From the NCBI GenBank assembly GCA_945883455.1, contig CAMCXJ010000130.1:1-5807 (forward strand): DNA of 5,807 nt. The letters are read 5' to 3'. Origin of the DNA: Prosthecobacter debontii. Lineage in GTDB: Bacteria; Verrucomicrobiota; Verrucomicrobiia; Verrucomicrobiales; Akkermansiaceae. Under the pieces are notes generated by a model. It had not been told where the DNA came from. It saw only the letters and a list, made by a program, of their open reading frames with translations, and searched no databases. How positions within the stretch are numbered: the stretch's first letter is position 1; each line of letters opens with the position of its first letter. A program made the translations under genes and the position numbers. Below are positions 1 to 5,807 of this stretch, piece after piece.

Positions 1-1330
1 TTTGCGGGTCACCAAACTGTCCGAGGAACGCGGTGTTCGCGTGGCGGGGGAACGCACCGCCGGATTCACCCAGTGTTTCGGCCTGATAGTAGCCATCCGT
101 ATAGATGAGCCCCAGTCCTTCGCGGGTGTAGTAAATTGCGTGCTGAAGCTGGCGCATGGCGGAGTAGTCGCTGTCGTGGCTGTTGGCGTGCATCACACCG
201 AGCCCGGCCGAAAAACCGCCGCTCCCGGAGCTGTCCAGCCCGGCTAAGGTTCCTGAGGGGTTGCCGAGGATGTTGTTGAGCTTCGACCGTAGGTCATTGT
301 CCACGAGCCGCATCCCGGCGTCCCAATATCCCGAATATCCAGGTGGCGATCCGAGGTGTTCCCCGAAAACCATCGCATCATCGCGACCGACCTTGTCCTC
401 AAAAACCGAATCCCGGTGGTTCGCGTCCGAAAATCCGCGCGTGATGTTAAACTGCCGCTGAATCCCGCCTAGATAGCCCGCATCGCTCGAATCCTTGTTG
501 GCACCGCTTTGCTGGCCGAAAAAATAGTCGGGCACGTGTTTCACCGCATCAAGCCGTAGGCCGTCCGCTTTGGTGCGGTCCATCAGCCAGCGGGCGCTGC
601 GTATCAGTGAGGAGTTGACGTCCTCCACGTATTGGGAGGGGTTCGCGGTGATATCGGCGGCGGTCACGTTTCCGAAACCCACGTAGCTTCCGTTCTGGTC
701 GAAGCAATAATACTCTGGGTTGTTAGGGTGGCGGATGAAGGAATACTTTGGATGGTCATCCCCTTCGTTGCGTCCGAAGTTGGTGTTAGGGGACTCGTGG
801 GCGATGTCGATCAGGTCGGCCAGACCGAGGTTCTGCACCTGCCAGGCCGAGTTCCAGTCGCGCGTGTTGTCCCATTTCCGGTAGAAGCCATCCTCGGTGA
901 CCCGCAGGTGGAAATCCTCCGGAGCCATTCCGGGATAGATATCGATGGGGGTGCTCTCGTTATATCCCGGGACGTCGAAGGCCCGGTGATTCATGATGTT
1001 GTCGAAATAGATGCGGATGCCGAAACGGTGTGCTGTGGCGACGAGTTGCAGTAATTCTGCTTCGGTGCCGTAGCGGGTGCGGACGCCCCCGCGCTGATCC
1101 TTGCCGCCGAGGTCGAAGGGATCCCAGAGGTCATATCCGACGGACAAGCCGCCACTGCCCTTCGTTGGCGGCGGCACCCAGATAGATTGGTAACCGGCTT
1201 CGGCAAGTTCCGGCATTTTACGAGAAATCTCCGCCCACGAAGTATTGAAATACTGCAGCATTGCCTCACCGGATGCCATGCGGGCAAGCAGGAAGAAGGC
1301 AATGGATACGCGAAGCGAAATGGGTTTCAT
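1..1330 (-). CDS. Secreted GH13 alpha-amylase-family glycosidase, 3' end outside the window
   Basis: This frame is open for 443 codons from ATG at 1330-1328 to the left edge, with no stop. The four GH13 signature regions are visible in order: region I DNIMNH (residues 110-115), region II GLRLDAVKH (257-265, nucleophile Asp261), region III VFGEHL (321-326, acid/base Glu324) and region IV NSHD (383-386, third carboxylate Asp386). The family hydrolyses or transfers alpha-1,4-glucan bonds; the exact substrate cannot be read from sequence. Residues 1 to about 23 look like a Sec signal peptide (Lys and Arg near the N-terminus, core VSIAFFLLA, Ala-Ser-Gly-Glu-Ala before the mature part), so the enzyme is probably exported. 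The segment from about 116 to 240 is a large B domain. GGVRTRYGTEAEL (81-93) resembles the same stretch of liquefying bacterial amylases. The end of the barrel and any C-terminal domains are missing. Region IV has Ser where Asn is usual. The pseudopilin gene lies upstream on the same strand. Family assignment is firm; the subfamily is open. Confidence 0.93.
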   Translation of the reverse strand, partial: MKPISLRVSIAFFLLARMASGEAMLQYFNTSWAEISRKMPELAEAGYQSIWVPPPTKGSGGLSVGYDLWDPFDLGGKDQRGGVRTRYGTEAELLQLVATAHRFGIRIYFDNIMNHRAFDVPGYNESTPIDIYPGMAPEDFHLRVTEDGFYRKWDNTRDWNSAWQVQNLGLADLIDIAHESPNTNFGRNEGDDHPKYSFIRHPNNPEYYCFDQNGSYVGFGNVTAADITANPSQYVEDVNSSLIRSARWLMDRTKADGLRLDAVKHVPDYFFGQQSGANKDSSDAGYLGGIQRQFNITRGFSDANHRDSVFEDKVGRDDAMVFGEHLGSPPGYSGYWDAGMRLVDNDLRSKLNNILGNPSGTLAGLDSSGSGGFSAGLGVMHANSHDSDYSAMRQLQHAIYYTREGLGLIYTDGYYQAETLGESGGAFPRHANTAFLGQFGDPQ

Positions 1331-1409
1331 GGGTTTTCAAGAGTCTCCGAGCTGGGCTTGGAGAAGATGATTCTGGGGAGATGCGGCGGCCATGCCGACA
1401 GTTAGCGGG
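1331..1409 (-). other. Spacer between pseudopilin and amylase genes, carrying a short hairpin
   Basis: This is a 79-base spacer between the pseudopilin stop and the amylase ATG, both read on the minus strand. Positions 1344-1364 form an inverted repeat with 9-base arms and a 3-base loop. On the minus-strand RNA it pairs with one A-C mismatch; on the plus-strand RNA it pairs with one G-U wobble instead. No T-run follows it on the minus strand, so it does not look like an intrinsic terminator, and read-through into the amylase gene is plausible. The only Shine-Dalgarno-like GGAG before the amylase start lies in the 3' arm of this hairpin, 14 bases from ATG, which is farther than usual. Whether the hairpin has any effect is unknown. 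Confidence 0.35.
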
Positions 1410-2111
1410 TTACCAAGAGACCACGTCATCTGATCCGGCGAGGGGAACGACGTTGGATGCATTCGGTGCACCCTTGCCTTTTTTACCGTCCTTCCCGTAA
1501 GACCAGAACACGAAGGATTGGTTGCGGGGTTTCTTTTCGGTGTATTCGGCGAGTCCCCAAGTGTGTAGGCGCTCGTCGTTTCTTCCGTCATTGAAATCCA
1601 CCAGTTCATCTGCGTCGTTGTTGGATTTGAAACCGTTGATCGCCACCATGATTTCACGCCCCCATGGGTCGTAGAGCTTGCCGTCCTTGCCGACACCCAG
1701 CTTGTTGTTGGGAGCGTAGGGGAAAGTGATGTAGGATTCACCAAGTGGATTTACCTCGGCCGTGGAGAAATTCTCACCCACGTAGGGGTAGTCTTTGTCG
1801 TCGCCCGCCAGCGCGGAAACGAGGAACTGGTTCGTGTAGTTGCCGCCGGGATCACCGTAGATCGTATCCCAGCCGGTCTCTCGCTTGCTGCGTGGGATTG
1901 GCGGTCTCTTGTAATCGCTTTCAAACAGGGTGAGACCGACTTGAAAATCGCGGAATTGTGCTAGAGCTTGCACCTTCCGTCCTTTTTCGATGAAACCGTT
2001 GGCTCCCATGGTGACCAAGACGCTGAGAGTCGCGATGATGGCGATCACAACCAAGAGCTCGATCAAGGTAAATCCTCGGGCAGTGGAGCAGCTTATTTGA
2101 TTGAGATTCAT
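1410..2111 (-). CDS. Type II secretion/type IV pilus pseudopilin with GspG-like C-terminus
   Basis: This is a complete 233-residue protein. It has a class III prepilin leader of 13 residues ending in Arg-Gly, followed by FTLIELLVVIAIIATL. Prepilin peptidase should cut between Gly13 and Phe14 and methylate the new N-terminus; Glu18 is the conserved Glu5 of the mature protein. The hydrophobic helix runs to about residue 35, and the rest should face the periplasm. The C-terminal half carries DPWG (148-151), SYGKDG (204-209) and a final DDVVSW (228-233). In the major pseudopilin GspG the matching segments frame a calcium-binding loop, so this is a GspG-type subunit by inference. At 233 residues it is longer than classical GspG (about 140), with extra sequence at about 65-145 and 160-195. 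No other secretion genes are visible, so it may be an orphan or a specialised pseudopilin. The ATG at 2111-2109 gives a normal leader length, but no clear ribosome site precedes it. The amylase gene follows on the same strand. Confidence 0.9.
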   Translation of the reverse strand: MNLNQISCSTARGFTLIELLVVIAIIATLSVLVTMGANGFIEKGRKVQALAQFRDFQVGLTLFESDYKRPPIPRSKRETGWDTIYGDPGGNYTNQFLVSALAGDDKDYPYVGENFSTAEVNPLGESYITFPYAPNNKLGVGKDGKLYDPWGREIMVAINGFKSNNDADELVDFNDGRNDERLHTWGLAEYTEKKPRNQSFVFWSYGKDGKKGKGAPNASNVVPLAGSDDVVSW

Positions 2112-2182
2112 ATTAGATACGTTACGATAGTAATGTCGGAAGTCTACTTTACGGTTGGGGTGAATCGACGCGTTTCTCTAAA

Positions 2183-2192
2183 CCGCTTGCGG
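2183..2192. repeat. Perfect 10-base palindrome CCGCTTGCGG arms in divergent promoter region
   Basis: CCGC-TT-GCGG has 4-base arms around a 2-base centre and starts 41 bases before the sigma factor start codon. It could be half of an operator or a small leader hairpin. A 4-base arm is short enough to arise by chance, so only its position in the shared promoter region makes it worth listing. Confidence 0.25.
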
Positions 2193-2207
2193 CTGGGGGA
2201 ACATCTG

Positions 2208-2220
2208 GAATTGTAAATTC
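2208..2220. repeat. AT-rich inverted repeat GAATT-GTA-AATTC next to the sigma factor start
   Basis: This inverted repeat has 5-base arms around a 3-base centre and ends three bases before the sigma factor ATG. It occupies the place where a ribosome site would normally sit. It may be a protein-binding site used for autoregulation, or chance in an AT-rich leader. Confidence 0.22.
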
Positions 2221-2223
2221 AAC

Positions 2224-2772
2224 ATGACGCCGAACCCGCAGAGTGATCCCGATACGGAGGAATTTGTCCGCGAATTGACGAATCACCAGACGGCGATGCT
2301 GGCTTACATTCGCTCGCGGGTGCCGGGCTCATCGGGCGCGCGCGACCTTCTCCAAGATGTGAACATCACGCTGTGGCAACGCCGGGATAGCTTCGAGTTG
2401 GGAACGAATTTCAAGGCATGGGCTTTCCAGACGATTCGCTATCATATGTTCAATCAGCGTCGGAAATTGGCCTCGCAGGGGTGGCTGGTGTTTGATGATG
2501 ACCTACTTGAACGCATGGCTACCGGCTCTGAGATGGATTCTGACGGGCTGGAGGAGCGCCACATTGCCTTGCGTAAATGCCTATCGCGCCTCCGACCCAA
2601 GGATCGCGAGTTGCTGTTTCACCGCTATGCCACCGATGCTCCGTTGCAGGAATTTGCGGATCGCACGAAACGCAGCGCGGGCACTCTCAAGGCGATCCTT
2701 TACAATCTCCGTGCTGCGCTGCGCCAATGCATCGAGCGTGAACTAAAAGCCTCTGCTGCCCATACGCCATGA
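2224..2772 (+). CDS. Short ECF-like sigma-70 factor, Rhodopirellula/Verrucomicrobium type
   Basis: This is a complete 182-residue protein with the two-domain layout of group IV (ECF-like) sigma factors. Sigma region 2 spans about 17-85, with the core-binding DLLQDV (41-46) and the region 2.3/2.4 stretch FKAWAFQTIRYHMFNQRRK (63-81), which melts and reads the -10 element. A linker rich in Asp and Glu follows, with no region 3. Region 4 spans about 118-173, with a helix-turn-helix at about 140-163 (PLQEFADRTKRSAGTLKAI) for the -35 element. Sequence style and context match the family seen in Planctomycetes and Verrucomicrobia, which is typically encoded beside FecR/LamG-type membrane proteins. 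It should direct RNA polymerase to a small regulon, probably including its own promoter. The ATG at 2224 gives a normal N-terminus but lacks a Shine-Dalgarno site. Its last four bases overlap the next gene, whose product is the likely regulator of this factor. Confidence 0.93.
   Translation: MTPNPQSDPDTEEFVRELTNHQTAMLAYIRSRVPGSSGARDLLQDVNITLWQRRDSFELGTNFKAWAFQTIRYHMFNQRRKLASQGWLVFDDDLLERMATGSEMDSDGLEERHIALRKCLSRLRPKDRELLFHRYATDAPLQEFADRTKRSAGTLKAILYNLRAALRQCIERELKASAAHTP
2769..2772 (+). promoter_or_regulatory. ATGA start/stop overlap coupling sigma factor and FecR-like gene
   Basis: The start codon of the FecR-like gene and the TGA stop of the sigma factor share the bases ATGA. No Shine-Dalgarno run precedes this ATG, so ribosomes finishing the sigma factor probably restart here. 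Such coupling would keep the sigma factor and its presumed inhibitor in a fixed ratio, as is usual for sigma/anti-sigma pairs. Confidence 0.65.
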
Positions 2773-3974
2773 ACCGAAACGATCACCACCTCATTCAGCA
2801 AGTGCTCGACGGAGATATCACGCGCGAGGCGTTTGATGCGTTTCAGCAGCGCCTGCGGGAGGAGCCCGAACTCCTGGCGCTCTATGGGGACTATGCTCTG
2901 TTGCATCATACCCTATGCGAAGAATTTGAGGGTAGGAGCGCGGCTGGGCTGCACTTGCTGGGGCGGGAGCGTAGGGTTTACGGCCTCCGCCACGCACTTG
3001 CTGTAGCGGCGGTGCTGGCCTTGTTAGCGGCGGTTTGGTTCACGCGTCCACAGATGGGCACGGGTGCTCCGGATGATGTCGCATTGCTTACGTTTTCTGT
3101 GGATGCCGTATGGGAGATCGAAGGTTCCTCGCGTTCGATCGGCGGTGCCACCGGGGTAGGGGGCGGCAGCGTGTTGCATTTGGCGTGTGGGCGCGCAGGT
3201 GTTTCGCTGAGTCCCACCGTCACGGCGCTTATCGAAGGTCCAGCCGAGTTGACATTCCTTTCTGGGAAGGCCGTTTTTATGAAAACAGGGCGCGGTTACT
3301 TCACGGTGGGGGGAAGCGGTGATGGGTTGGCGCTGGAGACGCCGCACATGAAAACGACCGACTTTGGGGCAGAGTTCGGAATTGAAGTGCCAGCCCAAGG
3401 CGCGGAGGAAATCCTCGTATCCGATGGGGAAATGCGGATCGTTTCGAAAACCAGTAATGAGGAGATTATCCTTGCTGCGGGCGATGCGGCGCAGATACCG
3501 CCGCAGGGCGCGATGGGTCGTTTCCCGGTCGATGACAGGCGTTTTGCGAAGGTGTTGGGTCGTTTCCGTTCCGTCAACCCCATCCCCGTGGATGCTGAGT
3601 TCGTTGGTCACAACCGTCTCCTCCGGCTCCCACGAGCCGATAGCTCGGTGCTGCTCACTACGTTGGATCTTGGGAGACCTTCTGGGGATGTGTCCTCCGG
3701 GGATAGCTGGCCGTTCATGAGCTTTTTCAGTAAGGGTAGCGAAGTTTTACAACTGGGCGACGCGACCTCGGCTGTTGTCCCACAGACTGTGACTCTTCGC
3801 TACGATCCTTTCACCGGTGATGTGAGCCTGCACGAGGGAGGATTGCCCCTTGGCTCTGTCATCTGTTCAGGAAAAATTCCGCCGGGTAGCGAATTCGACG
3901 AAATCCGCATGGGGACCTTGTCGGGTGAAGCACTCTCGGCGAAGGCGCTCGATATTAGGGTAGGCCTGGAGTGA
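2769..3974 (+). CDS. Membrane-anchored FecR-like protein (putative anti-sigma) with ConA-like C-terminal domain
   Basis: This is a complete 401-residue protein. Residues 1 to about 60 form an acidic helical cytoplasmic segment (DGDITREAFDAFQQRL at 14-29), the expected sigma-binding part. One membrane helix follows at about 74-91 (RHALAVAAVLALLAAVWF), with Arg and Lys side chains suggesting the N-terminus is inside. A FecR-type domain spans about 140-245, with the core LETPHMKTTDFGAEFGIEV (189-207) and VSDGEMRIVS (217-226). Residues about 273-401 look like a concanavalin-A/LamG-like beta-sandwich: a repeated strand pattern, LRYDPFTGDVSLHEGG (343-358) and the closing FDEIRMGT (376-383). FecR proteins relay an outer signal to a partner sigma factor; the four-base overlap with the sigma gene makes that the natural partner. 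No TonB-dependent receptor is present here, so the C-terminal domain may itself sense a ligand or bind the wall or a glycan; this is inference. The gene ends six bases from the convergent amylase gene. Confidence 0.85.
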   Translation: MNRNDHHLIQQVLDGDITREAFDAFQQRLREEPELLALYGDYALLHHTLCEEFEGRSAAGLHLLGRERRVYGLRHALAVAAVLALLAAVWFTRPQMGTGAPDDVALLTFSVDAVWEIEGSSRSIGGATGVGGGSVLHLACGRAGVSLSPTVTALIEGPAELTFLSGKAVFMKTGRGYFTVGGSGDGLALETPHMKTTDFGAEFGIEVPAQGAEEILVSDGEMRIVSKTSNEEIILAAGDAAQIPPQGAMGRFPVDDRRFAKVLGRFRSVNPIPVDAEFVGHNRLLRLPRADSSVLLTTLDLGRPSGDVSSGDSWPFMSFFSKGSEVLQLGDATSAVVPQTVTLRYDPFTGDVSLHEGGLPLGSVICSGKIPPGSEFDEIRMGTLSGEALSAKALDIRVGLE

Positions 3975-3985
3975 TCTCTCTCACT
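3970..3985. repeat. Inverted repeat spanning the two convergent stop codons
   Basis: AGTGA and TCACT flank the 6-base spacer TCTCTC. The arms contain the TGA stop of the FecR-like gene and the TGA stop of the amylase on the other strand. Three of the five pairs follow automatically from two opposed TGA codons, so only two pairs are extra. There is no T-run on either side, and a 5-base stem is weak for a terminator. No better terminator is visible between the genes, so each transcript probably ends inside the opposing gene. Confidence 0.3.
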
Positions 3986-5807
3986 TAGCGCGGATCGCCT
4001 CGTAAACCACAAGGCTAGCTGGCGGTGCCTGCAGGCGCAACAAACCGGCGGCCGAAATGGATGGACTTGGCACGGTATTACCCATCCCGATCACTAGCGC
4101 GGTTTGAAGAACTTTGCCTGCCGACTTCAGTGAAGCGGGAAGCTCCATGGCTCCTGTGGCTCGCGCCTCATCCGACGAGTTGATGACGACCACGGCGAAG
4201 TTTTCGCCATCCTCTCCAGCTCGCGCGAAAGCGAACAATCCGTCGTCCTCTGTAATCGACGCGCTATCCACCCAGAGCGGAATCACGTCGCCACTGCGTA
4301 AAACCGGTAGGCGCTCCCGTAAATCGGCGAGTGCCCGAATCTCCGTGAAAGAGGCCGATTTTTTCACCTCCGCGATGGTAGATGCGTTGCGGCGAGGGAA
4401 AAACATCAAGCGCCCGGTTTCGCTGTCCTCGCCGATTTTTCCGGTCTGATCGGCTAATGCGAATTCGGTGCCGTAATACAAGCAGGGAATGCCAGGAAGG
4501 GTCATCATGAGGCCTTGTGCGAGGCGGTTGCGGCGCTCCGTGATACCATCCACACGGAAGCGATTGATCCCGTCGTGGTTCTCGATGAAAGTGATCATCT
4601 TCTGTCGTGAATTGAGTCCATCCGGTCCTGGGTTCGGGTTGTAGAAAGGGCGTCCGTCCGCTGGGTTAATGGCGGTGCGAGTAGCTAGGGATTTCTCAAG
4701 AGTCGCTGCGCTTCCAAAATGTTTTCCTGCTTGGCGCAGGTAAGTGCGTGCTGTGAAGCAGGTGTCGAAGTCCAATACGCCGTCGAGCAAGGGTTCATTG
4801 CTCGCGAGCCAATCCGAGCGCCATGTGTAACGCCCCAGGACCGCCGGGTTGCCGTCGTAGATCTCGCCGAAAATGAGCTTGTCCTTCGCCGCTGGGCCAA
4901 GGCGCGCGCGCAGGCGGGTCGTGAAGGCGTCCCAGAATTCGTGATGCACGTGCTTGACCGTATCGATGCGTAGTCCATCCACTCCCACCGTTTCCAAATA
5001 GAACGCCTGAATCTCTACGAATTCATCGACCAGTTCATCAAAATGCTCGCTATCGGGCGCCGTCCAAAAATCGCGAAGCGAGAAGAAATCGCAAAGGACT
5101 TCCTCGCCGTCCGATTTTCCGAGGCTGTCGTTGGAGAAGCCCTTGCGACCGTAGGTTTCAAGGCGGGAGAGGATCCCGCGGGTGTTGATCTTCGCACCCA
5201 GCAGTTCTCGTGGGCCGTCGGGCTGTGTTCTAATAGCGTTCCACTTCGGCACGTCCGCCCATTTCGCGTTGCTATGGTAGCCTTCCCAGCGAAACGGCTG
5301 CAGCCACTCCTCCCTTTTAGTCACGTCGAAAGCACCGTCGCTGTTCGCATCGTAGTAGAACACCGGGCCGGCATGGTTGATTACCACATCCTGAATCACC
5401 TTGATGCCCTTGGATTGGGCGAGCCGCACGAAATCCCGGTAGTGCTGCATGCGCCCTTCCGCGTCGTCGGAGTAGGGTTTGCCGACCAGCGATGTGGCGC
5501 TTGTCAAGTGGGGGTCGATATCGAGCCAATCCTGCGCCCAGTAACCGTGATAACTGGTTTTCCATCCGCCGCTGTCAAAACCGGAGCGCCAGACGTTTTT
5601 CACAACAGGTGTGAGCCAAAGCGTCGTTACGCCGAGATCGTTGAAATACCCGGCCGCAACGGCTTGCTCGAGGCCGCGCAGATCGCCGCCCATGAAGCGG
5701 GAAATGTCTTTCTGGTGGGGGTCGTAAAGCGCTGGATCGCAACCGGGCGGAGAGTTGTTGGCCGGATCGCCGTCCATGAAGCGGTCGGTCATCACGAAAT
5801 ACATCAC
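3981..5807 (-). CDS. GH13 alpha-amylase/CGTase-like glycosidase, N-terminus outside the window
   Basis: This frame is open from the right edge to TGA at 3983-3981, giving 608 residues. The first visible residues already form barrel strand 1 and a calcium-site motif (MYFVMTDRFMDGDPANN, 2-18) like that of CGTases and related amylases. The true start, with any signal peptide, therefore lies beyond the window; the GTG and ATG at the edge are internal. GGDLRGL (40-46) also fits that group. GH13 regions are intact: I DVVINH (140-145), II GLRIDTVKH (278-286, nucleophile Asp282), III IFGEIYD (312-318, acid/base Glu315) and IV FIENHD (407-412, third carboxylate Asp412). The LPGIPCLYYGTE motif (437-448) follows. 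Residues about 505-608 form the usual all-beta domain C. It should hydrolyse or transfer alpha-1,4-glucosidic bonds in starch-like glucans; product pattern cannot be told. It is not a close copy of the other amylase in the window, differing in the B domain and in all linkers. It converges on the FecR-like gene. Confidence 0.94.
   Translation of the reverse strand: MMYFVMTDRFMDGDPANNSPPGCDPALYDPHQKDISRFMGGDLRGLEQAVAAGYFNDLGVTTLWLTPVVKNVWRSGFDSGGWKTSYHGYWAQDWLDIDPHLTSATSLVGKPYSDDAEGRMQHYRDFVRLAQSKGIKVIQDVVINHAGPVFYYDANSDGAFDVTKREEWLQPFRWEGYHSNAKWADVPKWNAIRTQPDGPRELLGAKINTRGILSRLETYGRKGFSNDSLGKSDGEEVLCDFFSLRDFWTAPDSEHFDELVDEFVEIQAFYLETVGVDGLRIDTVKHVHHEFWDAFTTRLRARLGPAAKDKLIFGEIYDGNPAVLGRYTWRSDWLASNEPLLDGVLDFDTCFTARTYLRQAGKHFGSAATLEKSLATRTAINPADGRPFYNPNPGPDGLNSRQKMITFIENHDGINRFRVDGITERRNRLAQGLMMTLPGIPCLYYGTEFALADQTGKIGEDSETGRLMFFPRRNASTIAEVKKSASFTEIRALADLRERLPVLRSGDVIPLWVDSASITEDDGLFAFARAGEDGENFAVVVINSSDEARATGAMELPASLKSAGKVLQTALVIGMGNTVPSPSISAAGLLRLQAPPASLVVYEAIRAK

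Larger units (their letters stand above)
2112..2223. promoter_or_regulatory. Divergent intergenic region between pseudopilin and sigma factor genes
   Basis: These 112 bases separate two divergently transcribed genes and must hold the promoter for the pseudopilin on the minus strand and most likely the one for the sigma factor on the plus strand. No convincing -35/-10 pair for a housekeeping sigma factor could be assigned on either strand; the short sigma factor may use a different consensus. Two palindromes are present near the sigma side (2183-2192 and 2208-2220). Neither flanking start codon has a Shine-Dalgarno-like run at normal spacing; the purine-rich GGGGGAA before the sigma gene lies more than 20 bases from its ATG. 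Confidence 0.5.

Noticed and set aside
632..1054. Open frame of 140 residues on the plus strand.
   Set aside because: It lies opposite the left amylase, whose frame carries all four GH13 motifs; the plus-strand translation shows low-complexity Val/Gly/Asp sequence with no recognisable domain.
991..1302. Minus-strand open frame of 103 residues inside the left amylase.
   Set aside because: It is in a different frame from the amylase, which continues through this stretch without a stop and includes catalytic region I; the product is Ser/Pro/Arg-rich and unlike any family I know.
1..1330. Possibility that the left amylase is a broken or frameshifted gene.
   Set aside because: The frame reads through 443 codons with all four catalytic regions in order and at normal spacing; it ends only because the window ends.
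1337..1744. Minus-strand open frame of 135 residues overlapping the pseudopilin gene.
   Set aside because: It is a frame-shifted reading of the pseudopilin C-terminal half, Thr/Ser/Pro-rich, without motifs. The pseudopilin frame holds the DPWG and terminal DDVVSW motifs here.
3024..3611. A 195-residue open frame antisense to the FecR-like gene.
   Set aside because: Its length is notable, but the product is rich in Arg, Thr and His with no domain, and the plus-strand frame has a membrane helix and FecR motifs. A GC-rich coding sequence often leaves such an antisense frame.
4027..4036. Perfect palindrome GCCTGCAGGC inside the right amylase gene.
   Set aside because: Ten-base palindromes are common in GC-rich coding DNA; it lies in domain C coding sequence and has no T-run or neighbouring site to suggest a function.
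4060..4090. GGATGG and CCATCC inverted repeat near the 3' end of the right amylase, considered as a terminator for the plus-strand operon.
   Set aside because: The arms are only six bases with a long loop and no T-run follows on the plus strand.

Overview
The window most likely comes from a member of the Verrucomicrobiota, probably of the Verrucomicrobiaceae/Akkermansiaceae type (Luteolibacter-like). This is an inference from gene content. The pairing of a short sigma-70 factor with an overlapping membrane-anchored FecR-like protein that ends in a concanavalin-A-like domain (closing motif FDEIRMGT) is typical of Verrucomicrobia and Planctomycetes. The stand-alone pseudopilin beginning GFTLIELLVVIAIIATL fits the same lineage. 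Recognisable Shine-Dalgarno sites are scarce. The DNA is moderately GC-rich by eye, and no base or codon change marks a transferred segment.

Layout. Positions 1-1330 (minus) hold the first 443 codons of a secreted GH13 alpha-amylase-family enzyme that runs off the left edge. Positions 1410-2111 (minus) hold a complete pseudopilin with a GspG-like C-terminus, lying 79 bases upstream of that amylase and possibly co-transcribed with it. Positions 2112-2223 are a divergent intergenic region with two short palindromes. Positions 2224-2772 (plus) encode a sigma factor, overlapped by four bases (ATGA) by the FecR-like membrane protein at 2769-3974 (plus). Positions 3981-5807 (minus) hold a second GH13 enzyme of a different type (CGTase/alpha-amylase-like), complete at its C-terminus and cut at its N-terminus by the right edge. 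It converges on the FecR-like gene with only six bases between the two stop codons.

How the genes may work together. Two enzymes acting on alpha-glucans such as starch or glycogen flank a cis-paired sigma/putative anti-sigma module and a pseudopilin. A reasonable reading is an alpha-glucan utilisation locus in which the membrane protein controls the sigma factor and the sigma factor controls itself and possibly the divergent pseudopilin-amylase unit. Only the gene order and the divergent promoter region support this; no shared promoter motif could be established by eye. No RNA gene, CRISPR array, insertion sequence or attachment site was seen, and no gene-free stretch exceeds about 112 bases.
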